DNA of 64,000 nucleotides from positions 214,278,250 to 214,342,249 of the forward strand of contig CATIUR010000001.1 of NCBI GenBank assembly GCA_949592205.1. Reading direction: 5' to 3'. Below are positions 12,935 through 24,855 of this stretch, one piece after another (positions within the stretch are counted from its first letter, which is position 1; every line of letters begins with the position of its first letter). Under the pieces are notes generated by a model. That model was not told where the DNA came from. It did no database searches and worked only from the letters and a program-made list of their open reading frames with translations. Origin of the DNA: Helichrysum umbraculigerum. Taxonomy: Eukaryota > Streptophyta > Magnoliopsida > Asterales > Asteraceae. A program made the position numbers and the translations under genes.

Positions 12935-14142
12935 TAGGGAATAAGGGACATACAAAACTAGATAGATTTCGTACCTTTTTTCAACATGCCATGAACAAAT
13001 CTAGCCATAATTGCCGGTCAAAGACAGAGAAACTAATTATTGGTACAAGCGTTATATCAGTACATTATGATACTGTATATGATTATCTGAAACGCAGAAA
13101 TTAATATCGAATAACTATCCCAGAGCACTTGTAGAGTTGTAGTCATGACATATTACACGACTGACCGCTATATCAACACGACTGACAAAGATTGATCTAC
13201 CTCATTAACATCCTACTCATAATCCTATGGATCCTTGGATCCACTTGTTTAAACAATTCATTCTGAGAAAATACAATTTGCAGAAAGGACCATGAACGTC
13301 GCCACCGCAACGACACTTACCATGACTAACCCACGGCTACTAGATCGTAGATAGTCATGACACTCTTTGACGAGAGCACTACAGAAGTACAGAGTATGCT
13401 AGAATGGATATATGCTTCAATTTCATATAAGTCATTTTTAAAATTAAGATCATGAAAATTTCCTAAAATTCTATACTTCTAACATATCTCATTTTTAATA
13501 GTATAAAAATATAATAACATATAAAAAATAATTAAAAGTTTATTCAATAAAAAAGGTAACTCATCATACATGTTGCAAACAGGTGAATTCTACCAAGTTC
13601 ACAGTACTTAGGAATATCGATCTTCCTCAAACCAAAAATTCAACTGTCACATGATGTACTTCATTATTTACGTTATACAAATACAAAATAAATAAATTAA
13701 ATTAAATTTAAATTTTATAAACGGTAGGTTAACTCTTTCTCTCCTTCATTGCACCTTGTATATCTCTGCCATCTAAGATGCACTCGTTTCGTTATCTTAT
13801 ATCATCTGTTATATCATATCAACAAGATGATATAAAACATTTGAAACTACAAAGTACACATGATCTAACCTACACCAATATATATAGGCCTCAATAACAG
13901 AAGCTCTAGCTCCAGAAGAATGTGTTAATACTAATACATTTTCCGCACCAGCCATATCAATAGGTTTTACATAAAATTTGACAAATAGTCGTTATAAACT
14001 GTCTTTTTTATTAAGCATTTATTCTGGATAGTTTATCCGGAATAAATGTTTTAAAAATGACGGTTTAAACGTCTGCCGGTCAAATTTTATACAAAAACCG
14101 TAGATATGCTTGACTTTTGAGTGTAAAGACACAATCGCATTT
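12935..14142. other. intergenic DNA downstream of the ERF gene
   Basis: No gene or element recognised. The last few hundred bases will include the 3' untranslated region and polyadenylation region of the minus-strand ERF gene, whose exact end I cannot set. Confidence 0.5.
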
Positions 14143-14762
14143 TTATTTATGCGATTGACCGATGGAACAAAGCTCGATTGATCCATAATGAAGTAACTCC
14201 TCGATCATTTGTTCGATATGTTGATCTTCAAGTTTTGCAAAAAACTGGTGTTGATTCTCAACTTGAGGTTGCATCACAACCGTTGGTTTCATCTCGGGTG
14301 AAGATTCGCCCGAATGAGTCGGTGAACACATAAGTTTTTGGTTTAGCATTTGTTGTTGTTGTTGAATTGATGGTTTACTCATTTGAAGTGAAGTCATATA
14401 ACATCTATGAAGCTTTGCAGTTAAAGTAGCAGATAGTAACTTAGAAGAAGTTGATTGTGACATGTGAGGGTTATATGGGAAGTTTGTTCTTGCGCGTTGC
14501 CCACACATGAGCCTCGCTGCTTCGTCGTAAGCTCGAGCTGCGTCTTCGGCTGTTTCAAATGTTCCTAGCCAAATTCTTGTTTTCCTGTTTTTAGGGACAA
14601 AAACAGAATGTTAAGTGAATGTACACATAATGATGCACAATGTACAAGTATAGAATGCATTGCGGGAATGTGAACTTACAATAAAGGATGACGAATTTCG
14701 GAGACCCAAGAGCCCCAATGTCGTTGCCGGACACCGCGATATCGTTGTTGTGTTCGAACCAT
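14143..14762 (-). CDS. ERF003: ERF003-like AP2/ERF transcription factor, two exons
   Basis: DNA-binding ethylene-response-factor-type transcription factor acting in the nucleus. Exon 1 is 14680-14762 and exon 2 is 14143-14584, joined by a GTAAG...CAG intron of 95 bp in phase 2; together they give 174 residues. The AP2 domain occupies about residues 7-65. It starts RYRGVRQRHWGSWVSEIRHP and continues RIWLGTFETAEDAARAYDEA, with the YRG and RAYD elements of the fold. The intron inside the AP2 domain and the GSWVSEIRHP signature are typical of ERF group V (the SHINE/ERF003 branch). The C-terminal half contains the conserved SSKLLSATLTAKLH block, a short poly-Gln run and a near-terminal EQMIEELLHYGSIELC motif, which I recognise from Arabidopsis ERF003 (At5g25190). 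The start is the first ATG just before the domain, as in that family. Targets cannot be told from sequence. No break is visible. Confidence 0.93.
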
Positions 14763-14888
14763 GTTATGTTGGCACAAGGTGTTTGTCAAAAATGTGTTGA
14801 TGAAGTCAAAAGCTTGAAATTAGAAAGATGAAAGATTTGATTGTGTCACAAAAGGGAGGGAAGGATAATGGAGGGTGAGATTGAGGGG

Positions 14889-14894
14889 TTTATA
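14889..14894 (-). promoter_or_regulatory. probable TATA box of the ERF003-like gene
   Basis: On the minus strand the hexamer TATAAA lies about 130 bp upstream of the ERF start codon. The transcript leader in between is pyrimidine/adenine-rich. Position and motif fit a core promoter, but no transcript evidence is available. Confidence 0.45.
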
Positions 14895-14999
14895 AGATGG
14901 AAGGAAATTGTTTTTTAATTTATTTTTGTCAATAAACATTGTATGATACCTGTATATTCCAAATATTCCACATGACACATATAATAAAATACCTTTTTG

Positions 15000-17900
15000 T
15001 AATATAGGATTAAACAAATTTTATTAAAAGAAATATGTATGACTTTTAAGAGATGAGTTTGTCTATCTATTACAAACTTTTCAATACATTGTATATATAT
15101 TTATATTATATGTTTATATGAATGTTTAATAGTATCAAACTAGCAACATGGAGATACCTAGATTTTACATAAAAATTAGTAAAAAATGGTTATTGTTATA
15201 ATAAATATATTTTTTAAACACTTTTAAATAAAGTAAAAATGTTGATCTTTACAAAAGGTGTTTATCATTTTATTTTCCTAATGACCTTCTGGCAACCAAA
15301 GAGTGGGCCCAATCAGGAGTCTTGACAAGAAATAGGCAAATGACTTAATTGGTTTTTATTGTTTAACAGTTGGCTGATTGGTAATTTGGCATGATTAGTT
15401 GAGTATTTATATATAATTCAACAAATAATAAATCTGAAGTGGCTAAATTCAATTCATAACACTCCCTTCTCTGTATATTCTTGCCAAAAGACAAAACGAA
15501 GAGTGTGTCATATTATATTTCTATGTTTTGGTTTCATAATTAAATACTCCACAATATTAAATTTTATACACAAGTTGTCTTTATGTTACTACTTTCATGT
15601 TTATACTTTTGTATGCTATACATCGTAGTCTATATTCTCAAGAAGATAATATTTCTACGAAGATACTTGGAGCATAGAGAGTGGGTCAAATTCTTTTGTC
15701 GTTGTGGATCGAGAACGCCGTTCGACGGTGTTCCACCACTCTCCATCGGTGTTCACGGTCGTCGTCCGGCTCGGGACGATAAGAAATGAGTTTATTTGTT
15801 TACCTGTTTTTTAAACGTGAATATTGATCTTTTTTAAAAAAAATTGAGAACATTGAAAACTCTGTATCCACTGTTTCCCCAATTCTCAGCTTCAGTATTC
15901 TCCTTATAACACTGACTTTTCAATGAAACAAATACTCGTGCTCTTATGTAATTTTATAAAATAATTTATATAAAACCAAACTATTTTAGAAGACACATAA
16001 GATATAATATAATGTCTTATGGTAATAATATTAATTAAGTTGCAAGTTAGTCAAGTGTTCAAATGAAAATCTAGGGTCATCGTCTATTAGATCCTCCATG
16101 TGAGCATATCTCGTAGCATATAGAAGTTTCAAGCCCCTCATGACCTAAATAACTCCCCCAAAGTCAAGCAACTTGGTTTAACTTCATCTTCCATCATTTA
16201 TAACTAATTATTTTATTATTTGTAATTGTTATACAAGTTGGTTGTTAAGATATTATCTTAGATGATGTTGTTTTCATCAAAACTAACCCACACCATTATA
16301 AAGATTAATGTCATAATCAAATGATGCAATTTCAAATTGTTTATTGTTTGACATGACTCTAGCAATTTCCAAAAACGGTAGTAACAAAGGTTTTCAATGT
16401 ATGCCTCATTTGAGAAAACGGATTGGTTTCCTAATCTTTTGTTTTTTTACTTTTACCGCGGTTGTGTTGTAATTTTCATTTCGATACATAGTCGGTTTTA
16501 GGAAAAATAATGATAATAATAATTAATAAAGTGTGATAAGAAATTATGTTGAAAAAAAGAAGAAGGAATTGAATATATGTTGGCATATGAACATGAAAGA
16601 TGCATGACCAATGATTGAGTCAATCCTAGGTTGAGACACAATGAGTAAAATGATCATGCGCCAACACCAATTCATATTTCATCATTTGAGTACCAATTAT
16701 TATTTCATTTCAATCAAACCCCTAGCTAGTTTTGCTTTCGATTGATGCATTATTTGGTTGATCAACACTAATTAATCCGATTGGTTTGTACTTGAGCTTT
16801 GAACCTAGCTTATTGTACCTCATGGTTATCGCTTCTGAATGTTCGGATGTTCGGAGGTTAGTCAGAGGCGGAGTTGGGAAACACCAATCAACGGCGCAAT
16901 TTTTTGTTTTTACTTACAATTTTGAAGGGGTAAAATTTTACAACGTCCATACATACTTTTAGAATTATATCTTCTTAAATAAATTGAATTTTTTCCAGGC
17001 AGTAAGTGACCCTCTGCTATCCATTTAAATCCACCTACGAGGTTAGCTAATAATGTACAACCACTTATGCGTAACCCTAATAACTGTGATTAGTAGTGTA
17101 TAACTTTAATATGATCGATTAAGTATATATAGATAGATATATAGTCCATATGGTTTAAGTAATTTAAGTGATAAACACAAGACGTCATAAGCTATTGCAC
17201 GGATCTCAAGTTGTTTTTTTAAGTTATTGAATGAGTCATGGAGTTATAAATTTTAGAGAAAGCATGGGGTGATGCAATATGGTTGAAATATGACCTTCGA
17301 TTGATAAAAAAAACAAAAAATACGAAGTATTACACAAAAAGGTGGGCTACCACAATACTACTAAGTGGTTTCCAAATAGAAATATCATACGAGTATTAGG
17401 TAGACTAGAGTTCTAAACTAATGCACTACTACTGTTCAAAAGTTGAGAAATAAAAAGGAAAGATAAAAATTAAGTTATTTAAACAGTTTGTAAACTTATT
17501 TAAACTTAAGTTGTAATTCTAGCGTGTTTTAGATATATAAGATCGATCATGCTTCCTATTTTCTTTCGCATATCTTTGATTACTAGTTTGTGATATATAT
17601 TTAAGACGATTTTTTAACATGTGTATCTAGTTAAGTATGATCATTGGATGACGTATATATTTGTGGATATACAGGCCTATATAATATGGGGCCTATTAAA
17701 GATACTTATTTTTTCACTTTTTACCATATCATACCCCCTTTCACATATCTAATCAATCTTATCATGTTTTTATTTTTACTTTCTATCACTTACCTCCCAT
17801 CCTTTTTTAATTCTTACCCCTGATTAGTCTAAAACTGAAATTGGTTCTGAACTGGACTAGGACCGATCTTAGAAAAAACTGGACTGGAAAAGGACTGTAC

Positions 17901-19620
17901 TGAACCCGGGGTATGCGAAAGAATTTAGAGGTATTTTTAAAATACCCCATATGATATAATGAAATGATGGCCCATATATAAATTAAAAATTATATAATGT
18001 TGGCTGAAAATGTGGGTGTAGGACTAAGTGACTAACATGGCTCCCATGATGAGGCATATGCCAAGTATTTAGGAAAACTACAAAAGATCATTCCTACCGA
18101 CCCTTCTTATATATATCATCAAATATGTGAACCACGTGGATCGAGTTCGAACCCCATGCAATGTCTTTGGATTATTACAAATATATACTAGCTCTTTCTG
18201 AATAATGCTATAGAGACCTAATTACATAGACCTACATCTATACTTTATATTTTCATAGATTGATTTATTTTGCACTTCAAATCTCATCGAATCAATTTTT
18301 CACGTCAATCAATCACAATTCTAGGTCTAGATTTAGGTTTATAAAGTTGAGTCTAGCAATCATTTTCCTTTCTACAAATATGTACCTATCTAAATTAAAT
18401 ACGGAGTAAAGTAATACAATAAACATTGTCAGAAAATAAGATGTTATGTTAGGGTAGATCAACCATTTTTGGACGTTTCTTGGCTGCTCTTTCCGACTTT
18501 TTCTGCTCCTTAATTGGATCACGAACTAATTTTTAGTATTAATATTAATTTATTTATTTTCTACCACGATAAGCATTTCTATTTGAATATTAATTCTTCT
18601 GTAGTTTTGCACGAATAAATAGTTATTACACTGTTTTTGTTACTTTGTAAAAACTCTTCGACTAATGGAAATTAAAAAATGGAAAATTGTATTGTATACT
18701 ACTAAACTTTAGCCAATAATATTCCTGCAAGTATATACCTTTGGACGTTTAGTCGTAATCCATGAAAATGGTTTTAGTAGGTTCGTAGAATTTAATAATA
18801 CTCGGTCCCCCACTGCACATGCTAGTGTTTATTTCCCAACATAATACGGAGTACATGTTATGTTTTATTTATATATTCATTTTTTAACAAGTTACATTGT
18901 AGATAAGGTTACGATTTTTATTACTTGTTACACTAGTTAATATAGCAATTAGATAGTACATATATATATCAACTATAACAAATGTTTTAAACAATAAAAA
19001 AGTATTATAACAAATATATAATAAAAAAAAAACAGGTAACAAAAAAATATTCTTAACCATTACTTTTGGTTAAAGCAAAAACCGACAAGAGAATGACTAT
19101 CTAGATATATTCTGATGTAAAGACGTTAGAAGTATGTTTGTTAAATAGCTTTGTCTAATCTTATATGAATTTAAAGTTATACTTTAATTTTATATAAGTT
19201 TACACCATAAACTCTGTATAAATTCAATTTCAGCTCTAGCGACAAGCTTATCAAGTAGTTTTGTCAATCATACCAGCGATTATTATTACAAAGAGACAAT
19301 TGTGAGGTAGATCAAATCCATGTGATCGAAGCAACGCAAGATTGAGTGACAACACTTTACACTTGTAACGACTTTTACATGACAATTCTCATCTTGAATT
19401 ATTTTGTTTTGACGACTTTCAAAGGTCGTGTCTCAAATATAAATGATGTTGGCATTAATCATGTTGAAGTAAATCCTCTTTGGAAGAAGGATATTGGTCG
19501 TATTGCAACTAACATGTATATGTCCCATATCATTTAATGAATGTATATGCCCTTCATGGCTTCATGAATGATTGTTGTAGTGTACCATATGGCATCTGTT
19601 TGAATTTCGAACTATTTGGT
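15000..19620. other. long intergenic stretch, no supported gene
   Basis: Mostly AT-rich. 15700-15790 is distinctly richer in G+C and codon-like (many CG dinucleotides) but too short to identify. 16866-17040 starts CAGAGGCGGAGTTGGG and resembles the CAGGGGCGGAGC MITE family in decayed form. Short TACGGAGTA motifs occur near 18402 and 18844. No RNA gene was found. Confidence 0.5.
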
Positions 19621-19633
19621 GTCAAAATTCTAA

Positions 19634-19939
19634 GGACTTCTCCGATGGGTACTCCATTTCTTCAAATATGAAGATTGGAGCACTAAAAATGAAGAAATCA
19701 TACTCCAACCTTTACTTCAAATTTGAAGAAATTTTTTGAAGTAGAATTGATTTCCTCCATATTTGGAGCAAAGTTACTCATTTTTCCATATTTGGAGCAA
19801 AACACATTCAATATTTGGAGTTGGGTGTTTTGGAGGAGATGGTTGGAGATGAAGGTTTTCAGAGGAGGTATATTCTCAAAAGATGCTATTTATTTCTGCA
19901 TATTTGGAGATGGAGAAATGTGTATGATTGGAGAAGACC
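19634..19939. mobile_element. Tourist-like MITE with TTTGGAG repeats
   Basis: The left end GGACTTCTCCGATGG pairs with the right end ATTGGAGAAGACC. TAA lies immediately outside both ends (19631-19633 and 19940-19942), matching the 3-bp PIF/Harbinger duplication. The interior iterates ATATTTGGAG and its complement CTCCAAAT. It has no transposase. Confidence 0.75.
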
Positions 19940-19942
19940 TAA

Positions 19943-20942
19943 TGTTTTATATTAATGTAGTAAACTAGTCATGTATATGCTCTCGAGAGACATGGCCGTT
20001 TCTAAGTTTTTGAAGGTAATTAGTAAGAGAATGTTAATCATTAAAATGAGACCCTATAAGACAAAACTAAATTCTGGTTTACAGAATATGGTATACAAAT
20101 TAACTGAAGTTTTTTTTTTGTTGTTCAATCATCTTAATCATATCCATTTGTATCTTTTAGTTAATTTCGTGACTAACAATTAAACTAATTATCTAATAGC
20201 ATACATACTATATAGTATATACACATTTTTGTATGCCCTTATAAATTGGAGGTCTTGAACAGTCGATCAATTCGTCTACCCTCAAAGACGGTCCTCGAGG
20301 ATAATTAAAATTATTTCAAATAAATTTTGTAGTAAAAAGAAGATAACAGATGGACGCGTTTTGTAAACCAAAAACAGAGAAGAAGGTATGAAGTATTGGG
20401 TTAACGCGTGAAGTGGGCCCAGAATCTTAGAACCCGGAGAGGTCCATTTCGAGTCCATATCACGGCGATGGTTTTGCTTCTTGTTAAACAACAACGTCAA
20501 CATTATTCAAACGTCTATGTTGCGAAACACATGCTCCGTCCTTATCATTTACATACAAATGACTTTTTTAATCTCATAAGATTAATTAAAAGACATATAT
20601 ATTAGTCTTAACTCTTAAAATTCTTTGCACAACTATTTAAATTAGTTTTTCTATTTGGAATTGATAATCATAGAGTTGTTGATTATCAACAATGGAAATT
20701 ACGGGTAAGGGGATGAGATCCTGACAAAATTAACAATGGCAATTAGGTAGGTTACTCTTTAGATAACATGAAATAAGGGCTAATTAGACAATATACATAT
20801 GTATCTATAGGTTCTTCATGTTACCATTTTATTCGGATGCTATCATCTATTGAGTATTGACGACATAGACAACCATGACATGTACTATTATTGTACTAAT
20901 GTTATTGAAGTCTCTATATGGAAAGAAAGTGATTCCTATTTA
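19943..20942. other. intergenic DNA, nothing recognised
   Basis: Short open frames only. A patch at about 20345-20530 has a slightly higher G+C content but no identifiable product. Confidence 0.45.
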
Positions 20943-20951
20943 TTATATTTT

Positions 20952-21244
20952 GGGTTTATAGTTTGGTTATGTATCGAACTTTGCATATTTTACTATTGTA
21001 TATATCCAACTTTGAAACCTCCTATTGTATGTATTCAAGTTTTAAAACCATCTATTGTATGTTTTTTAGGTGTTTTTGGCTACATAAATTGACATATTTT
21101 CTGTAAGTTCAATACATACAATAGTAAGTTAAATGTTTACAAAAGACGGTTTTAAAACTTGAATACATACATAGTAGGTTTAGAAGTTGGATACATACAA
21201 CAGTAAAAGTTGTAAAGTTCGATGCATAACCAAAATATAAACCC
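20952..21244. mobile_element. foldback MITE, Mutator-like by 9-bp duplication
   Basis: An imperfect hairpin spans the whole 293 bp. The left arm GGGTTTATAGTTTGGTTATG pairs with the right arm, whose reverse complement is GGGTTTATATTTTGGTTATG. The fold is near 21090. The 9-bp repeat TTATATTTT flanks it exactly (20943-20951 and 21245-21253). Within each arm the unit 'tattgtatgtattcaagttt' or its complement recurs. No coding potential. Confidence 0.8.
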
Positions 21245-21857
21245 TTATATTTTTAATTATTAAAATAAATAATTATGTTATGATTACTGAAATATTGTAA
21301 ATAATCGAGTGATATTTATAGCGATTTTTGATCAAGCGGTATTAGAATGACATATCATTCATATTCATAATAATATTATTAATTCAGTTCTTAATTCATA
21401 TGTAATTGCTTTGAACGAAATATAAAAGGATGTATGCACATCTATATGAATTATGGTTATAGTTACATATTCTGATTTAGTAGTGTACCTCTTAAAAAGT
21501 TGTTAATATGTACACAAAATGTGATCAAACTTTGTGAGTCCCATTATCGGACCCTAGTTAGTTAAGGACTGCAATAACTAATACTTTTTTTTTTTTTTTT
21601 TTTTTTTGAAAAAATGATGTATTGATAGAACTGATTTTCAACAAAGTTGAAAATTGCAAGAAAATACAAAAGAGAAATGACTAATGAGACAATCCTAACA
21701 AGACAACAATGAACATCAATGAACTATTACTTATTAGGTTAGTAGATTTTATCTGATCTGTTGGATATCAAAGACGAATTAAAGATAAGAAACAACGAAT
21801 TAGCGGAAGCTTTTATTCAATTGCATGTAAAAACGAGGTACAATATTCAACTCCTAA

Positions 21858-22197
21858 GGGTGCGTTTAGTTACAGAAAACTCCACACTTTTCCTGAAAAT
21901 TTTTATAAGAAAACAAGAAAATTAGAAAACGTGCTCAAATTCGAGTTTTTTAAAAAACTTTTCTAAGAAAAGGAAAATCCTTATTTTCTTTTTTATAACT
22001 TCAAAGTTGAAAACTACTTTTGATGGTTTTCTAAGTTTTCCATCTCTACTCTTCCTTGGAAAAGGAAAACTCCACCCCTTGTAATTAAACACGTTTTCTA
22101 AATTTTTCATGTTTTTCTAGAGAGGTAAAACACTTCTCGTTCTCTAAAGAAATGGAAAAAGAAAAATGGAAAAAATTTTCTGTAACTAAACGCACCC
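21858..22197. mobile_element. Tourist-like MITE (GGGTGCGTTTAG ends)
   Basis: Perfect terminal inverted repeats: GGGTGCGTTTAGTTACAGAA at the left and its reverse complement at the right. TAA is duplicated outside (21855-21857 and 22198-22200). Both the GGGTGCGTTTRG terminus and the TWA duplication are classic for PIF/Harbinger MITEs. The interior is AT-rich with GGAAAA units and has no transposase. Confidence 0.92.
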
Positions 22198-22780
22198 TAA
22201 GTTTCCCTATTTATAAGCAAGAAACAAACGACCTATAATAGTTTCCTAATCCTAATCAAACTCAAATAGCTAATACTGATATCCTACTACCCTTAGGAGT
22301 TCTAATCATATTCCTAACATTATCCCAAAAGATTAACCGTAAATGCTTCTTCCCACTCAATCTCAAAGTCGGCTTTCCATCAAGTGCATGTACCTTGCTT
22401 CAACTTTGGAGCAGTATTATTACTAAATTAATACTGTAACTATTAATGAGTACTTTTTTGAGAGATCCTTCATCCTTGCATAGTTTGGTATTTTTGTTAC
22501 TCTTTTGTTACTGTTTATTCAGTTGTTTTGGTGTTGTTTCAGTTTGCCTTAGGATGAAGTTTTTTGCTATTTAGGCTGCCATTAACATTACTGTTTTAGT
22601 TTTACTGACCCACAATACTAAACAAAACATATAGTCTCATAAAATGAAAATGATGTATGCCCTTGTGTAATTTCTATTTTAGGTGCCATTTCGTGCATAA
22701 TTTAGTGTTGTAGGATGTAATATGCAGTTTTTGGTGATTTGCTGTTTTATGCATATAAATTTACTACTTATAAATTAATT

Positions 22781-23045
22781 AAGGATCAGAGGAGAAGGCC
22801 TCAAATGAGGAGCATGAGGAGCAGGCCAAATTTACTGCATTTTAAGAACAAATTTAAAGGTTTAAAATGCAGTGTCGCTAAAATGCAGTAAAATTTTATA
22901 AGTGTAAAATGCAGTATTTGTTAAAATGTAGTACTCCGTTGGTAAAATGCAGTGAATCTGAGCGAAATTTTGCCCTAAAATGCAGTGAATTAGATCTGCT
23001 CCTCATGCTTCTCATTTAAGGCCTTCTCCTATGAACCTTACCCTG
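22781..23045. mobile_element. small inverted-repeat insertion flanked by 25-bp direct repeats
   Basis: The 25-bp sequence starting TAAATTTACTACTTATAAAT occurs perfectly at 22756-22780 and at 23046-23070. Between the copies lie 265 bp with long inverted ends: AAGGATCAGAGGAGAAGGCC on the left, AAGGTTCATAGGAGAAGGCC as reverse complement on the right, followed by GAGCATGAGGAGCAG in both. The middle iterates AAAATGCAGT about six or seven times. Five extra bases (CCCTG) separate the right inverted end from the direct repeat. The superfamily is unclear because 25 bp is too long for a standard DNA-transposon duplication. Confidence 0.7.
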
Positions 23046-23100
23046 TAAATTTACTACTTATAAATTAATTTGTTCCCTACAATTTAAATTCCTGGACAGC

Positions 23101-23222
23101 TAAGGCCCAAAATGTAGATTGCAATGCCCCAAACAAAGGCCCAAAATGTTGATTGCAAAGGCCCAAACGATGTAGATTGCAGTGTCTCAAATGATGTCGA
23201 TTGCAAATTTGCAATGGCCCCA
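23101..23222. repeat. imperfect tandem repeat of GGCCCAAA...GATTGCA units
   Basis: About four degenerate units of roughly 30-35 bp, each carrying GGCCCAAA (or GCCCCAAA / GTCTCAAA) followed by ATGT(A/T)GATTGCA. GGCCCA resembles the plant site II promoter element, but no gene follows. Confidence 0.6.
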
Positions 23223-24534
23223 TATGTATATTGGAATGGTCAAAATGACACATATGATCCCACGCGTTTGTATTTGTACTTGTTCTGTATTATTATTAAT
23301 TAAGTCAAGCAAATGTTATGACTTATGATCATCATTCACCAAGTTATTTATTATTTACAGTGAGAAGAGTTCAATTGAGACCATTTATTTTGTGTGAGAC
23401 TAGGGGAACCAACCACAATATGCCATGTGTCACTTTTTTCTCTCTCATCCACGTTTTTAAAAATTAAATATCTCACAAACGACAAGTCGAAAAATCATGA
23501 AAATTGCACCATATTTTTCAGCGTTTTATCCTCTTCGATTTGCCGTCCATCAAGGCATATTTCCAACGAACTTTTTTTTTTCATTTTTTTGGTGGGTTTT
23601 ACATATTAGTAACACATGTGTTAGTGATTGATTATACATTTGATTTAGGGTTAGGGTTTAGAGTTAAGGTTTAGCAGGGTTTAGTGTTAGGGTTTAGCAG
23701 GGTTTAGTGTTAGGGTTTAGCAGGGTTTAGGGTTTAGGGTTTAGTATGATTTAGGGTTTAGGGTTTAGTATGATTTAGGGTTTAGAGTTTTATAAAGGGT
23801 TTGGGGTTTAGGGTTTGGGGTTTAGGGTTTAGGGTTGGGAGTTTGGGGTTTCGGGACGAAACCCCAAACTCCCAACCCTAAACCCTAAACCCTAACCCCT
23901 AAACCCCAAACCCTAAACCCTAAACGCAACACTCTAACACATGTGTTAGTAACATATGAAACCCACCAAAAAAACGAAAAAAAAAATTCGTCGGAAGTAT
24001 GCCTTGAGGGACGGCAAATCGAAGAGGATCAAACGCTGAATCTAATGGTGCAATTTTCATAATTTTTCGATTTGTCGTTTGTGAGATATTTAACTTAAAG
24101 GGTAAATGGGTTTTGTAGTATGGAACATTCTCTTTGTACATGTGGCATGATATCATTGGTTCCCTTAGACTCCTCCCAACAGTGACTAACTACTGACGCG
24201 TCAGTTCGTGCCACGTCTGCGCCACATCAGCTTTTCCCACAACTGACACAAACTGACATTTACTGACATTTCACTCCCTACAGTAACATCACTTCACTTA
24301 TTTTCAGGGCCCCACACACTATTTCATTTATTTATTTAATACAAAAACACTTATATTTGCAAAATAAAAAACATTACATTAATATTAAACTAAAGATTTA
24401 AATTCCTAAAAGTAAAAAAAAAATTCATTTATTGAAAATAAAAAAAACATTACATTAATATTAAATAAAAGATTACAATTCCTAAAAAATAAAAAAAAAT
24501 ACATTTATTGAAAACTAGAAATATTATTAGTCAT

Positions 24535-24855
24535 CTACTCCGAGCCGTCTTCGTTTTCGTTGTCGTCCTCGTCCGGTTGTACTGCGTGACCAAAAACCGT
24601 GGTGTAATCCGTCTCATAATTATCAACCACGGTTTTTCGGACCTTTTCGAGCATTTTTTTCTCCTTGCCCTTGAGAAACGACGGTATTGGTTTATATAAC
24701 ATTTTCCACGATTTAAGAATGGTTTTTTTGGTCGCGTTATGTTTTATTGCTTCCAATGCTTCTTTTTGTGATTCCGCGGCTTGTATGTTTGCCAAACGTT
24801 CTTTTTCTTTGAGAGATCTTGAAGAAGTGGCGGCGTCACTTGAGCCCGAGCTTTT
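24535..24855 (-). pseudogene. in-frame C-terminal continuation of the ORF1 protein beyond a TAA stop
   Basis: After the TAA at 24856-24858 the same frame stays open for about 106 codons. It reads KSSGSSDAATSSRSLKEKER first and ends in an acidic tail DEDDNENEDGSE. The charged, helical middle (ESQKEALEAIKHNATKK, then FLKGKEKKMLEKVRK) looks like the NAM-associated C-terminal region expected for this ORF1 family. This implies that the stop truncated a longer protein. A start of its own is unlikely. Confidence 0.65.

Noticed and set aside
15583..15789. 68-codon open frame with a G+C-rich end
   Set aside because: Short, no upstream signals, no known motif; the G+C-rich patch is noted but not called a gene.
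18128..18165. tRNA B-box-like GGGGTTCGAACTC on the minus strand
   Set aside because: No A box, cloverleaf or SINE-like flanks at the proper distance.
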